A stretch of 56,403 bases of DNA from Blastocatellia bacterium (GTDB lineage Bacteria; Acidobacteriota; Blastocatellia; Pyrinomonadales; Pyrinomonadaceae): NCBI GenBank assembly GCA_003488005.1, contig DNND01000099.1:60578-116980 (forward strand). Reading direction: 5' to 3'. This document shows, in pieces, positions 7,885 to 17,234 of this stretch. The position numbers were made by a program, and so were the translations under genes. The notes under the pieces were generated by a model. The model had not been told where the DNA came from and searched no databases. It worked only from the letters and a program-made list of their open reading frames with translations. Position 1 is the first letter of the stretch. Each line of letters opens with the position of its first letter.

Positions 7885-8092
7885 CCATGTCAGGTTCGGC
7901 TTTGCCGTCTGATGTGCGGCGGCGGCTTTGCCCCGCCGAGAGCAGCGAGATTCTTTCGGGGCTATGCCCCTCGTCCGAGCTTAGCCTAGGTCAAAGGCCG
8001 CACTAAGGGCGTAGCCCAAAAATATCAAGGCATTATCTACGGCGGGGCTTAGCCACCGCCGCACATCAGGCGGCAAAGCCGAACTGACATGG
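7885..8092. repeat. Nested palindromic element, GGC-NNN-GCC modules (copy 2)
   Basis: The outer arms CCATGTCAGGTTCGGC and GCCGAACTGACATGG close a 208-bp element. It contains the internal words CGGCTTTGCCG, GGGGCTATGCCCC, GGGCGTAGCCC and GGCGGGGCTTAGCC. The motif GTCTGATGTGCGG and its complement CCGCACATCAG occur near the ends. The same design is seen at 56260-56403. Confidence 0.85.
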
Positions 8093-8124
8093 TCCATGAC
8101 TTTCAAGCGCCCCTCTTTTTAGAC

Positions 8125-8213
8125 AAACTAATGGTTTGCCGTGTAACGCTACGCGAAAGAGAATGTTGAATTTTCGGTGAGTGATTGCGACGGAACGCAA
8201 ACTAACAGTTTGC
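8125..8213. repeat. Two copies of the GCAAACTAACAGTTTGC palindrome
   Basis: One diverged copy is at 8125-8139 (AAACTAATGGTTTG) and one perfect copy at 8197-8213. They are 57 bp apart and flank an unremarkable spacer between the repeat element and the efflux operon terminator. Confidence 0.65.
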
Positions 8214-8218
8214 TTTAC

Positions 8219-8263
8219 AAAAAATGAAGGCGGTGAGTTTCGCCCCACGTACTCACCGCCTTC
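8219..8263 (-). terminator. Intrinsic terminator of the efflux operon
   Basis: A perfect 13-bp stem is formed by GAAGGCGGTGAGT (8226-8238) and ACTCACCGCCTTC (8251-8263) with a 12-nt loop. On the minus strand it is followed by A and T6. It sits 39 bp after the stop codon of the TolC-type gene. Confidence 0.88.
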
Positions 8264-8301
8264 TCGTGTGCGGTGCTGCCGGTTTTCGGGAGACTCCTAA
8301 A

Positions 8302-10110
8302 TCAGCGCACACGCACGACGATGCTATTTGTTGTCAGCGCATTGCCGGTCGCGCGTTCCAGATCGGCGATTGCTTTGTTGAGATCAGTCTGCGCGCGCAA
8401 CTCGTTTCCGCGCGCGGTGGTCAATGCTGTTTGTCGTTCCAGTACCAGGAACACCGTCGATTGCCCGGCATCGAGTTTTCTTTGTTCACTTTGATACTGC
8501 TGTTCGCTCGCCTGGCGTTGAATCACAGCCGCATGCAGACGCGCCTGCGCGGTGCTAACTAATTGCAAGGCGTTTCTAACTTCAACCTGAATGAATTGCT
8601 TTAGTTGTTCACGCTGCGTCGCCAGCCGCTCGCCCTCAACCAGCGAACGTCCGAGCTGCGCTTCGGCGGTGCGGTTTCTCAACGGCAAACTAATCTGCAC
8701 GCCGACGCGGTAGTTGTTGAAACGATTGCTGAGCAGGTTTTGCACCGATTGGTTATAGCCGCCAAGCAAATCCGGCGAGATCGTTTGCGCCGGCGGATCA
8801 GGAAGACGATCAAAACCGGAATTCAAAAGCAGCTTGTTCACCGCCTCGCGCAATTGAGTGGATGACGAGGTTAACGGATTTGCAGTGCCACTTGTTGTTC
8901 CCGCCAGACCGACCATGCCATAAGTTCCAACCAGATCGACCTGCGGCTTGGTTTGTTCGCGAAAATATTTCTGATCGATCTGATTGATTTCGCGCGCGAC
9001 TGTCGATTGTTGCAGCTCCGGGCGATTGTCCATCGCCGCCTTCATAGCGTCAGCCAGGGAAATCTGAGGCGTAACCAAATCGACGGAATCAGTCGGCACA
9101 ATTGAAAGGTTCCAAAGGTCCGACTGATGGTTCTCGGCAATCAGATTCTTTAGATTGTTTTCAGTACGCGAAACTTCTTCAAGCGAAGAAAATAATGTTT
9201 GTTCAAAGCCGGCCACCTGCGCTTCGGCTGCAACCACATCGATGGGTGCGAGCGCGCCTTCAGTTACCAGGCGCTGGTTATGCTCGAGCTGCGTGCGCGC
9301 GTCACGCACCGCTTCCCTTTGCACCTGCAGGTTCCGCAAGGCGAAGACCAAATCCCAGTAGGCGCGCTGCACGCTGGTGATAGTTTCGATTGCTCTTTGG
9401 CGAAACTGCGCATCGGTCAGCGAAAGATTTTTCTTCGCTATCTCGATCGACCGGCGGCTGCTGTCAAAACGCAAACCGCGCAACAACGGCTGTGCATAGG
9501 TGAACGTCAACGCCGTCGGATACTGTGGATTCAGCGCCGTAAACACATTGTTGCTGGTCAACCTGACGGAAGAAAAATCCAGATGATAGTTGCCGCCAAA
9601 CGCCGGCGTCTGCCCTTCCAAACGCGCCGTGCCGGTGTAATCGCTTTGCGTAACTGCGCCGTCCGAACCGCCACTGAGAAAACTGGAGATGGGAGTCTTG
9701 CTGCGTTCGTAATAAGCCGTGGAACTCAGACGCGGGTCATATACGCCCTGCGCCGACTTTAAATCAAACTCTGAAATTCTTACGTTTTGGCGCGCGACTT
9801 CGATGTCCTTGTTGTTTGCCAGCGCCAATGCCAGTGCCTCACGAATTGAAAGTGGCCGCTGCCGATCCATGTCGACGCCAACGCGGCTCAACTCAGGCAA
9901 GGGTTTGAGTGCGGGATGAAAATCTGTAGCGACGGAAGGTACTTGTAGATCCTGAGGCGGTGGCGCAAGTTGCGTCAACGGAGATGGCAATGGAGTTTGA
10001 GCGATAGCTGTCAGAAAGCAAAACAGGATCGTGACCGCCAACACTGCGGCTCTGCCGCCGCACCGTGCGGAAAACCGCAAATTAGAAATTGATTCAAATT
10101 CAACCATCAT
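8302..10110 (-). CDS. TolC-family outer membrane efflux channel
   Basis: About 602 residues with a signal peptide (ending LTAIAQ). Two repeated outer-membrane-efflux (OEP) domains of long coiled helices follow, with typical beta-barrel strand motifs such as NPQYPTALTFTYAQPLLRGL and YRVGVQISLPLRNR. The N-terminal 'LSIREALALALANNKDIEVARQNV' pattern is the family signature. It forms the trimeric exit duct for the RND pump encoded just upstream (24 bp gap). The start is uncertain among GTG 10116 and ATG 10110 or 10107. It is the last gene of the operon, followed by a terminator at 8219-8263. Confidence 0.93.
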   Translation of the reverse strand: MMVEFESISNLRFSARCGGRAAVLAVTILFCFLTAIAQTPLPSPLTQLAPPPQDLQVPSVATDFHPALKPLPELSRVGVDMDRQRPLSIREALALALANNKDIEVARQNVRISEFDLKSAQGVYDPRLSSTAYYERSKTPISSFLSGGSDGAVTQSDYTGTARLEGQTPAFGGNYHLDFSSVRLTSNNVFTALNPQYPTALTFTYAQPLLRGLRFDSSRRSIEIAKKNLSLTDAQFRQRAIETITSVQRAYWDLVFALRNLQVQREAVRDARTQLEHNQRLVTEGALAPIDVVAAEAQVAGFEQTLFSSLEEVSRTENNLKNLIAENHQSDLWNLSIVPTDSVDLVTPQISLADAMKAAMDNRPELQQSTVAREINQIDQKYFREQTKPQVDLVGTYGMVGLAGTTSGTANPLTSSSTQLREAVNKLLLNSGFDRLPDPPAQTISPDLLGGYNQSVQNLLSNRFNNYRVGVQISLPLRNRTAEAQLGRSLVEGERLATQREQLKQFIQVEVRNALQLVSTAQARLHAAVIQRQASEQQYQSEQRKLDAGQSTVFLVLERQTALTTARGNELRAQTDLNKAIADLERATGNALTTNSIVVRVR

Positions 10111-10134
10111 TCTCACTCAATCCAAAAGTCCTAC

Positions 10135-13100
10135 TCAATGTCTCGACACCAAACCCAATAACGAGGCTGTTGCACTCGCCGCTCTACGCCGCACCCTGCC
10201 AAACATCCTGGTAAAGCTTGCGCCAATCAATCCCCACACTCGACTGCGGCCGAGATCGTCAAACAGCGAGTAGAAAACCGGAACCGCCAGCAACGTCAGC
10301 AACAGACACAGTGACTGTCCGCCGACAACCAGCACGCCAATCGAACGGTTCGTACCCGACCCCGGGCCGCTCGAAATCGTCAGCGGCAACATGCCCGCAA
10401 CCAGCGCGATCGTAGTCATCAGAATCGGCCGCAGACGATCGCGGTTCGCGCGAATGATCGCTTCCAGCCGTTCCATGCCGCGCGCGCGCAACTGGTTCGT
10501 GTGATCGATCTGCAGGATCGCGTTTTTCTTGACGACGCCAAACAGCAGCAACAGGCCCAGGCCGGAAAAGATGTTTACCGTTTGCCCGGTCATCAACAAC
10601 GAAAGGATGCCGAACGGTATCGCGAGCGGCAACGTCAACAGAATCGTGATTGGATGAATGAACGACTCAAACTGCGCTGCCAGCACCATGTACATGAAAA
10701 CAAACGACAGCACGAACGCCAGCATGAAGTAATAACCAGCGCGTCCAAGTTCTTTCGAACGTCCCGCCAATCCCGTCGAATAAGCCGGGTCGATATTTAT
10801 CTCTTTGGCAAACTGGTTCAGCTTGGTGATCACGGCAGCCTGCGATCCGCCGGGTTTGACGTTTGCCATCAGCGTCACCTGACGCTGCCGGTTAAGACGA
10901 TCGATTGCCGACGGTCCGGTGCCTTCTTCAATCCGCACCACATTGTCGACGCTGACCCAACCAATCTTCGACGAAGAAACAATCATGCGATTGAGACCTT
11001 CAACACTTGACCGAAATTGCCCGACCGCGCGCACGCGAACGTTGTACTGGTCGGTGCCGGCGTTAAAGGTCGAAACTTTTTGCCCGGCCACCAACGTGTT
11101 CAAAGCCTGCGCGATGTCTGCAACGCGAACACCGAGATCCGCCGCGCGCGCGCGATCGATAACAACGCGCACCTCAGGTTTTCCGGTGATCAGCGTCGAG
11201 TCGACATCAACCACGTCGGGAATCGTTTTCATCTTTGCCTGCATCGCCTCGGAATACTTTGTAAGCTTGTCGAGGTCCGGCCCGCCGATGACGTATTGAA
11301 CGTCAGCGTTGCGAAAGCCGCCGCCGGAAATGGCTGCAACCTGCTGCACGCTGGTGCGCAGTTGTCCGGGATATTCCTTCAGATACTTAGCCAGAACTTC
11401 AGAACGCGCCCGCAACATCAGGTCGGCCTGAGACACGTCGCGGTTTTCAATTGGCTGTAGTTTCACGTAGATCGAGGCGACGTTTACCTGTTCCTGTTGG
11501 CCGCCGCCAATCGTTGTCAGCGTGTCTGTCACTCCCGGCAACTTGCGCAGGTCCGCGGAAATCCGTTCCGCTAACTCCGAAGTCGCGGCGAGTGTGTAGC
11601 CTTCAGGCGCGCGCACGTTCAGCTCAAACTGCGACTGGTCATCGACCGGCAGAAAGTTTTTGCCGACAAGCATGAACAGCGGCACGATGCTCACGATCAC
11701 GATTACGCACGCAAGCACAATGACCCAGCGATGGGCCATGGACCAGGTCAACATGCGTTTATATGTCTGATCGATCGGCCGGTAGAAACGGGATTCTTTC
11801 GAGCCGTGGTCGGCAGGCTCGGTACGCCGTTCAAATGCACCCTCCTCTTTATCACTGCTGCGCTTGATCAGGCGCGCGGCGAGCATCGGGGTGAGCGTGA
11901 ATGAAACCAGCAACGAGACTGCAATCGCAAATGAAGACGTCAAACCAAATGACGACATGAAGCGGCCGACAATGCCGCCCATAAAGCCGACCGGCAGAAA
12001 CACTGCCAGCAACGAAAGCGTGGTGGCGGTAACCGCCATGCCGATTTCTTTCGTGCCGTCGATCGCTGCCTGAAAGGGTGCTATGCCCTTTTCTTCAATG
12101 AAGCGAAAAATATTTTCCAGTACCACGATGGCGTCGTCGATCACGATACCGACCATCAACGTCAGCGCCAGCATGGTGATTTGATTGAGCGTGAAGCCCA
12201 TCGCCGCCATCAGGCCAAACGTCGCAATCAACGAAGTAGGGATTGCCAGCGCGGCAATAATCGTCGAGCGAAAACTCCAGAGAAAAAGAAATACGACGAT
12301 GGCCGCCAGGATGCTGCCTTCAATCAAGTGCGTCTGAATCGCTTCAATCGAGGCCTTGATGAAGATCGATTGATCGCCAACTATTTTTGTCTGGAAGCCG
12401 GGCGGCAGTGTTTTTTGCAGTTCCGCCAAACGCGCCTTCACTGCATCTGCAACCGCAACCGCGTTCTGCCCCGACTGTTTGGCAACGACCAATGTCACCG
12501 CCGGCTGGCCGTTGAGCCGCGCTTCCGTTCGCGCTTCTTCAGCGCTATCTTCCGCGTAACCAACGTCGCTGAGCTTTACGGCGTAATCTCCGCGGCTGCC
12601 GACAACAAGATTATTGAAGTCAGCCGGGTTAACGATGCGGCCCATCGTACGGACCGTCAGCTCGCGCGTGCCTTCGTCAATGCGTCCGCCGGGCACTTCC
12701 AGGTTTTGCGCACGCACCGCATCGGCAACCTGTGCGACCGTGACATTGAACGCGCGCAACTTGTCAGGATCGACCCAAATTTCAATCTCGCGCCTTCGTC
12801 CGCCGATAATCTGCACATCGCCCACACCATTAATGGATTCGATTTGTTGCTTAATTCTCTTGTCAGCGATGTCGGTGACTTCGCGCGGCGAGCGCGGCGC
12901 CGACACGGCAATACGCACCACCGGCGCAGCGTCGGTATCCAACTTCTGAACGATTGGCTGTTCGGCAGTCACCGGCAGATCACTGATGATCAAATCAATT
13001 TTGTTGCGGACTTCCTGCGCGGCGATATCCGGATTCTTTTCCAGCAGGAAGGTGATGAAGACTTGCGACACACCTTCAACCGAGGTGGAGCGCAACTCGT

Positions 13101-13335
13101 CAATGCCGCTGACGGTGTTGACCGCGCCCTCAACTTTGTCGGTGATCTCGGTTTCGACTTCCTGCGGCGAGGCGCCGGGATTGACTACAGTCACGGTGAT
13201 CGTCGGCAGATCGATCTTGGGAAAGAGATCGACGCCCAGCGATTTATAGGAAAAGAGTCCGACGACCGTCAGACTCAGGATGAGCATCGTCGCGAACACC
13301 GGACGCCGGACACAAATTTCAGCTAACTTTTGCAT
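10135..13335 (-). CDS. RND multidrug efflux pump, HAE1/AcrB-like
   Basis: 1066 residues, the usual size of an AcrB/MexB-type inner-membrane proton antiporter. It has the start MQKLAEICVRRPVFATM, TM1, the docking/porter repeat (VNPGASPQEVETEITDKVE) and TM4 with the proton-relay pair GIVIDDAIVVLENIFR. The second porter half and TM7-12 (VFMYMVLAAQFESF, GVVKKNAILQ) complete it. It pumps drugs or other amphiphiles from periplasm or membrane through the adaptor and the TolC-type channel. It starts at an ATG. A heptameric repeat separates it from the adaptor gene. Confidence 0.96.
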   Translation of the reverse strand: MQKLAEICVRRPVFATMLILSLTVVGLFSYKSLGVDLFPKIDLPTITVTVVNPGASPQEVETEITDKVEGAVNTVSGIDELRSTSVEGVSQVFITFLLEKNPDIAAQEVRNKIDLIISDLPVTAEQPIVQKLDTDAAPVVRIAVSAPRSPREVTDIADKRIKQQIESINGVGDVQIIGGRRREIEIWVDPDKLRAFNVTVAQVADAVRAQNLEVPGGRIDEGTRELTVRTMGRIVNPADFNNLVVGSRGDYAVKLSDVGYAEDSAEEARTEARLNGQPAVTLVVAKQSGQNAVAVADAVKARLAELQKTLPPGFQTKIVGDQSIFIKASIEAIQTHLIEGSILAAIVVFLFLWSFRSTIIAALAIPTSLIATFGLMAAMGFTLNQITMLALTLMVGIVIDDAIVVLENIFRFIEEKGIAPFQAAIDGTKEIGMAVTATTLSLLAVFLPVGFMGGIVGRFMSSFGLTSSFAIAVSLLVSFTLTPMLAARLIKRSSDKEEGAFERRTEPADHGSKESRFYRPIDQTYKRMLTWSMAHRWVIVLACVIVIVSIVPLFMLVGKNFLPVDDQSQFELNVRAPEGYTLAATSELAERISADLRKLPGVTDTLTTIGGGQQEQVNVASIYVKLQPIENRDVSQADLMLRARSEVLAKYLKEYPGQLRTSVQQVAAISGGGFRNADVQYVIGGPDLDKLTKYSEAMQAKMKTIPDVVDVDSTLITGKPEVRVVIDRARAADLGVRVADIAQALNTLVAGQKVSTFNAGTDQYNVRVRAVGQFRSSVEGLNRMIVSSSKIGWVSVDNVVRIEEGTGPSAIDRLNRQRQVTLMANVKPGGSQAAVITKLNQFAKEINIDPAYSTGLAGRSKELGRAGYYFMLAFVLSFVFMYMVLAAQFESFIHPITILLTLPLAIPFGILSLLMTGQTVNIFSGLGLLLLFGVVKKNAILQIDHTNQLRARGMERLEAIIRANRDRLRPILMTTIALVAGMLPLTISSGPGSGTNRSIGVLVVGGQSLCLLLTLLAVPVFYSLFDDLGRSRVWGLIGASFTRMFGRVRRRAASATASLLGLVSRH

Positions 13336-13342
13336 CTTCTAA

Positions 13343-13415
13343 AAGTTTCAAGTTACAAGTTTCAGATTTCAAGTTTCGGTCGCCCTTGAAACTTGAAACC
13401 TGGAACTTGAAACTG
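13343..13415. repeat. Heptameric tandem repeat in inverted arms (AAGTTTC / GAAACTT)
   Basis: Five AAGTTTC-type heptamers (13343-13377) face four GAAACTT-type heptamers (13386-13414) and can form a hairpin inside the efflux operon mRNA between the adaptor and pump genes. The same unit, without the inverted arm, recurs at 51249-51283. Confidence 0.9.
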
Positions 13416-14714
13416 TTATTGCCTGACAGCCATTCCATCTGCCAATTGGTCGACGTTGCTGGTGGCGACCTGTTCATCACCGGCCACGCCGTTCTTGATC
13501 TGCATCAGATCGCCTTCGGTTTGTCCCAGTTGGACCACACGCTCCTGCGCGTGGCCGTCTTTGATCACGAATACGCGGCTAACGCCTGACTCGGTGCGAA
13601 CTGCACGAGCCGGCACCAACACCGCCGGCTGCGCCCGCGATTGCAAAATCCTGACGGTCGCAAACTGTCCCGGCTTTAACGCGCCGTTGCTGTTTTCAAT
13701 TTCCGCTTCCACCGTCAGCGTGCGCGAAGTCGGGGTAACGTTAGGTGAAACCCGTGCGATGCGACCGCCGAAATTCTTGTCAGGCCAGGCACTGGTGGTG
13801 ACTGAGACCGACTGGCCAACGCTGATTGCCGGAATTGCCTGCTCGGGAATATCAATGCGCACGCGCAAGGGATTGATGCGTACCACTGTCGCGACCTTGC
13901 TCGTCGGCGAAACGTACTCACCCAGGTCTGCGTTGCGCTCGGTGATAAAGCCATCGATAGGTGAATAAACGAGCGCATACGAAAGACTGCGGCGCGCCAG
14001 ATTTAGTTGACTCTCGGCGCTTGCAACATTGGCGCGCGCGGTCATTACGGCCGCGTAGTTTTGCCGGGCCAGCGACAACGCTGCCTCATAAACCTGGAGC
14101 AACTGGTCACGCTGCGCTCTCTGTTGATCATATTGGGCCCGCGAAACGTCGCCGGATTCAATTAACTTTTCCGAGCGGCGCAAATTCTTTTCGGCCAGAT
14201 CAAGCGCGACTTTAGCGTTGCTAACTTCCGGGATTTTGTTGAGGTCAAACGACTGGCCGGGACGAACCCCAACCTTCTCTTCAGCCTGGCGCAAGGAGGC
14301 TTTCATTTGATCGAGCTGCGCCTGCTGCTGTTGCACACGAAGCTTCGAATCCACGTCGTCAAGCCGCACGATCATCTGCCCACGCTTCACGTAGCTGCCC
14401 ATGTCCACGCCGATGGCAACCACTTTGCCAGCGATCGACGGCATAACATCGGTTTGCTCGTCGCCGGTCAAACTTCCAGTTGCTTCGAAGTATTGCGGCA
14501 GTTCGCGGATGATCGCAGTCGCCGTCGTTACGTCAACCGCAGCAGGCTGTGCGTTCGGCTGCTCTTGTCTGACATTCGCTTTCGAGCCGCCGCACGCCGA
14601 GGCCAACACCAGCACCAAGGCCAAAAGCACTGACAACGCCAGCAGAGAAATGGTTTTGTGAGATAACACTGATCTAATTCTTTCTTGAAAATTACCGGCC
14701 GGAAAATTCGTCAT
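13416..14714 (-). CDS. RND efflux periplasmic adaptor (membrane fusion) lipoprotein
   Basis: About 432 residues. The N-terminus ends in the lipobox LASAC, predicting a lipid anchor. The HlyD/AcrA layout is clear: biotinyl-lipoyl halves (VVAIGVDMGSYVKRGQMIVR and SYALVYSPIDGFITERNADLGEYV), a long coiled-coil hairpin between them, then beta-barrel and membrane-proximal domains. It bridges the pump and the outer channel. An ATG at 14714 fits better than the upstream in-frame start at 14747, which would overlap the tetR stop. It lies 7 bp after tetR. Confidence 0.93.
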   Translation of the reverse strand: MTNFPAGNFQERIRSVLSHKTISLLALSVLLALVLVLASACGGSKANVRQEQPNAQPAAVDVTTATAIIRELPQYFEATGSLTGDEQTDVMPSIAGKVVAIGVDMGSYVKRGQMIVRLDDVDSKLRVQQQQAQLDQMKASLRQAEEKVGVRPGQSFDLNKIPEVSNAKVALDLAEKNLRRSEKLIESGDVSRAQYDQQRAQRDQLLQVYEAALSLARQNYAAVMTARANVASAESQLNLARRSLSYALVYSPIDGFITERNADLGEYVSPTSKVATVVRINPLRVRIDIPEQAIPAISVGQSVSVTTSAWPDKNFGGRIARVSPNVTPTSRTLTVEAEIENSNGALKPGQFATVRILQSRAQPAVLVPARAVRTESGVSRVFVIKDGHAQERVVQLGQTEGDLMQIKNGVAGDEQVATSNVDQLADGMAVRQ

Positions 14715-14721
14715 CTTTTCG

Positions 14722-15333
14722 CTAAGCAGCCTTGCTGCTGATGCCATTTAGCAGAATGTCGGAAAACTGTTTCGCCGCTTCCTGATTAGAGATTTTCAGC
14801 AAACGACGCTTTGGGTCCCAAAGATTGTTGTTCAGGGAATGATGAATGATCATTCCGATGAAGGCTCGAACTACGATCGCCGGATCCATCGCGACCATCG
14901 CGCCGTCGCGCTGGCGCTCAGTGACGTAGTCGCCCAGCAACTCGTAGACTCGCCGCACAAACTTTTCAAAAAACATTTGCGCCAGCTCATGTCCCTCGAG
15001 TGCCGCATGCAACAGCAAACGTTGAAACTCGGGATCGCATTCGTGATGTTCGAGCGCGCCTAAAGCCAGACGTTCAAAAACCGCGCGGTCGTCTTTTTCC
15101 TGAAGCGCCTCGGCTACCATCGCCTCGGGATTCATCGCGTCGCCCGAACATGCTTTGTGATCGAGGATGGCTGAATAGAGTTCCTCTTTGTTGGCGAAGT
15201 GACGAAAAACCATCGCTTCGGAAACGCCCGCGGCCTGCGCAATTTCTTTGGTGGTAGTGCCGACAAACCCCCGGTGAGAGAAAAGGCTAACCGCAACTTG
15301 CAGAATTTGCAGCCGCCGATCTTCGGCAGCCAT
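14722..15333 (-). CDS. TetR/AcrR-family repressor of the efflux operon
   Basis: About 203 residues. The N-terminal HTH is evident (ILQVAVSLFSHRGFVGTTTKEIA, AAGVSEAMVFRHFANKEELY), followed by a helical ligand-binding domain. It is the first gene of the tetR-adaptor-pump-channel operon and probably autoregulates it. The ATG at 15333 was chosen because it directly precedes the DNA-binding domain. The frame is open further upstream to a TTG at 15417, which would add 28 mostly basic residues, but that overlaps the operator. Confidence 0.9.
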   Translation of the reverse strand: MAAEDRRLQILQVAVSLFSHRGFVGTTTKEIAQAAGVSEAMVFRHFANKEELYSAILDHKACSGDAMNPEAMVAEALQEKDDRAVFERLALGALEHHECDPEFQRLLLHAALEGHELAQMFFEKFVRRVYELLGDYVTERQRDGAMVAMDPAIVVRAFIGMIIHHSLNNNLWDPKRRLLKISNQEAAKQFSDILLNGISSKAA

Positions 15334-15416
15334 TCGTGAGCCGTTTGGCGTCGTGGCGCCCGTTTTTATGGTTATTTGCTTACTCAACGGTGATTTTCTC
15401 GCCGATACTCGCGGCA

Positions 15417-15432
15417 AAGTAAGTACTTACTT
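15417..15432. promoter_or_regulatory. Perfect 16-bp palindromic operator for the TetR repressor
   Basis: AAGTAAGTACTTACTT is perfectly self-complementary and lies 84 bp upstream of the tetR start. GTAAGTACTTAC cores of this kind are typical TetR-family operators. It is the only such site in the 400-bp divergent gap. Confidence 0.75.
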
Positions 15433-15733
15433 ACCATCACTCCGCCTGCCTGTCAAGCTTGCTGGGAAAAGAAAACTGCCTACCATTTCATCCCCCTGCG
15501 CTTGTATCGTTCCCGACCCGCAGGCGATGCGGACTTGTACTTTTTCACAACAAGAATTCTCAGCGCGGCTTAGTTGTTTGCATGCGAACGGCGACATTCA
15601 TTCACACATTGTAAGGTCCGAACAACCGGCACGTTGTTTGCTCTCCTTCTGGTGATCACCCATGAATTTTCCAAGTCGGATGCAATAAATAGGCGGTCAC
15701 ATTTTCAGCAAATCAAGAAGGAGAAATGACAAC
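15433..15733. promoter_or_regulatory. Divergent intergenic region with the ribosome binding site of the YqjD-like gene
   Basis: 300 bp without a gene between the TetR operator and the small-membrane-protein operon. AAGGAG near 15718-15723 supplies the ribosome binding site for the gene at 15734. I see no RNA structure or repeat and could not define the plus-strand promoter. Confidence 0.4.
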
Positions 15734-16081
15734 ATGTCACAAAACACATCAACCACAAATTTCCCTGGAACAACTGGCACCACCGGCTCGGGCACGGGTT
15801 CAACTGGGAGCACAGGCACCGGCGCCGCGACGGCCACAGGCTTGGCGCAGACCGCTCAGGAGTATGGTGAAAAAATTTCCGATGCCGCCAGCCAGGCAAA
15901 GGACTACGTCAGCGACAAAGTTTCTCTCGTTGGTGACAAATTAAAAGATCTTCAGAACGCTGACCTTGGCGAGATTGCCGAGAACGCAAAAGACTACGCG
16001 CGCAAGAATCCGGGTCAGGCAATTCTGATCTCGGCAGCGGCGGGTCTATTGGTCGGTCTGATTATTCGCGGCCGGCGCTGA
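15734..16081 (+). CDS. YqjD/ElaB-like (DUF883-type) membrane-anchored helix protein
   Basis: 115 residues. A Gly/Thr/Ser-rich disordered N-terminus (residues 8-38) is followed by an amphipathic helix resembling apolipoprotein/YqjD proteins (EYGEKISDAASQAKDYVSD). A single C-terminal glycine-zipper membrane helix (ISAAAGLLVGLIIRG) ends with RR. In Escherichia coli YqjD-type proteins are stress-induced inner-membrane anchors that bind ribosomes. It heads a three-gene operon of similar membrane proteins. Confidence 0.75.
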   Translation: MSQNTSTTNFPGTTGTTGSGTGSTGSTGTGAATATGLAQTAQEYGEKISDAASQAKDYVSDKVSLVGDKLKDLQNADLGEIAENAKDYARKNPGQAILISAAAGLLVGLIIRGRR

Positions 16082-16123
16082 GTCTCTCTCGCGAATAGCG
16101 CAGTTAGATAAGGAGACATACCC

Positions 16124-16576
16124 ATGGCAGCTTCAGCTACAGGTGCGACATCGACGGCGCTGTCGCCACGAATCGAGAACGACAATTTGCCATCGCTTTT
16201 TAGCCGCTTAGGCGATGACGTGATGCAGCTTTTCGATACCAAGATCAGTTTGCTCAAGGTCGAATTGAAGGAAGAAGCGAACGCCTATGCTCGCGGCGGC
16301 GCAATGATCGCGGTCGGCGGTGTTATCGCAGCGATTGGCTTTGCACTGCTGAATGTTGCGGTTGCATTTGGCATAGCGGCCCTGCTTGCCGGCGTCGATA
16401 TCAGCCAACCCGCCAGATACGCCATCGGTTTTCTGGCGGCGGGTGTGCTCTATCTGATAGTGGGTGGAATCATCGTCACCACCATGAAAAACCGTCTAGC
16501 CAGGCAGAGCCTTGTGCCCGACCGGACAGTTGAAGAACTAAGAAAGGACAAGCAATGGCTGAAGAACGAAATTTAG
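16124..16576 (+). CDS. Phage-holin-superfamily / YqjE-like (DUF1469) membrane protein
   Basis: 150 residues. The N-terminal helix (FSRLGDDVMQLFDTKISLLK) is the YqjE/Holin-X signature. Two strongly hydrophobic membrane helices (about 57-90 and 98-122) and a charged tail follow. AAGGAG precedes the ATG. It overlaps the next gene by 22 bp, indicating translational coupling. Despite the family name there is no phage context. Confidence 0.85.
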   Translation: MAASATGATSTALSPRIENDNLPSLFSRLGDDVMQLFDTKISLLKVELKEEANAYARGGAMIAVGGVIAAIGFALLNVAVAFGIAALLAGVDISQPARYAIGFLAAGVLYLIVGGIIVTTMKNRLARQSLVPDRTVEELRKDKQWLKNEI

Positions 16577-17217
16577 GGCTCGCGCGCGCGCGCGAAACCA
16601 GCGACGAAGACCCATCGAAAGAGGCGCTGCAGCGCCGCATGGAAGAGGCACGCGATTCGATCACTAACACAGTGACGGAGATTAAAGACAACGTGGCGCA
16701 GCAATATGAAAACGTAAAGGACGCGCTCGACTGGCGTGAACACTTCAAGAAGCAACCTGTAGGCTGGAGCCTGGGGGCGGCGGGCGTGGGATTTTTTGTA
16801 GGCTATGGGCTGGCTGCTGCACTGAGCGGCGACGATCGCGATGACGTTCCCTACGCTTCACAGACCATGCGTACTTACGAGCCGCAGCGGAGAATCGGTG
16901 AACCCCTCGCAAACGCCATGTCGTCACCTTCATCATCCAAGACAAATGGCAAGGACGATGGTCCGGGGCTGCTTGACCGATTCAAGGAAACCTCAGCCTA
17001 CGATCGGCTGAGCAAGGAAGCGGGATCGCTTGGGGACCGCCTGGTGGAAGAACTTTCGACAACGGCGCAACAGATCGTTTTGCCGGCGCTGCTGAAAAAA
17101 ATCAAAGGTTGGATTGGTATCGATCTTTCCAATAAAACCAAAGCTACCTCGATGACAAGTGAGCAACGGCCACGCGCCAGTTATGAGCCTGCGCCGGCGC
17201 AGTCGAGAGAGTTTTAG
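16555..17217 (+). CDS. Membrane-anchored helical protein (DUF3618/YqjK-like)
   Basis: 220 residues. The N-terminus has a short coiled coil (LQRRMEEARDSITNTVTEIK) typical of DUF3618-like proteins. One glycine-rich membrane helix (WSLGAAGVGFFVGYGLAAAL, about 75-95) and a long hydrophilic C-terminus with further amphipathic helices follow. It is the last gene of the operon and is followed immediately by a strong terminator. Probable envelope-stress function by association. Confidence 0.7.
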   Translation: MAEERNLGLARARETSDEDPSKEALQRRMEEARDSITNTVTEIKDNVAQQYENVKDALDWREHFKKQPVGWSLGAAGVGFFVGYGLAAALSGDDRDDVPYASQTMRTYEPQRRIGEPLANAMSSPSSSKTNGKDDGPGLLDRFKETSAYDRLSKEAGSLGDRLVEELSTTAQQIVLPALLKKIKGWIGIDLSNKTKATSMTSEQRPRASYEPAPAQSREF

Positions 17218-17234
17218 AAAGCCAACAATCTAAG

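Noticed and set aside
12181..13326. 381-residue plus-strand reading frame
   Set aside because: It is antisense to the RND pump gene, whose motifs are unambiguous. The composition (His/Arg/Asn-rich) is that of a shadow frame.
16124..16576. Prophage lysis gene
   Set aside because: The holin-superfamily annotation is only a fold name; neighbours are YqjD-like membrane proteins and there are no phage genes.
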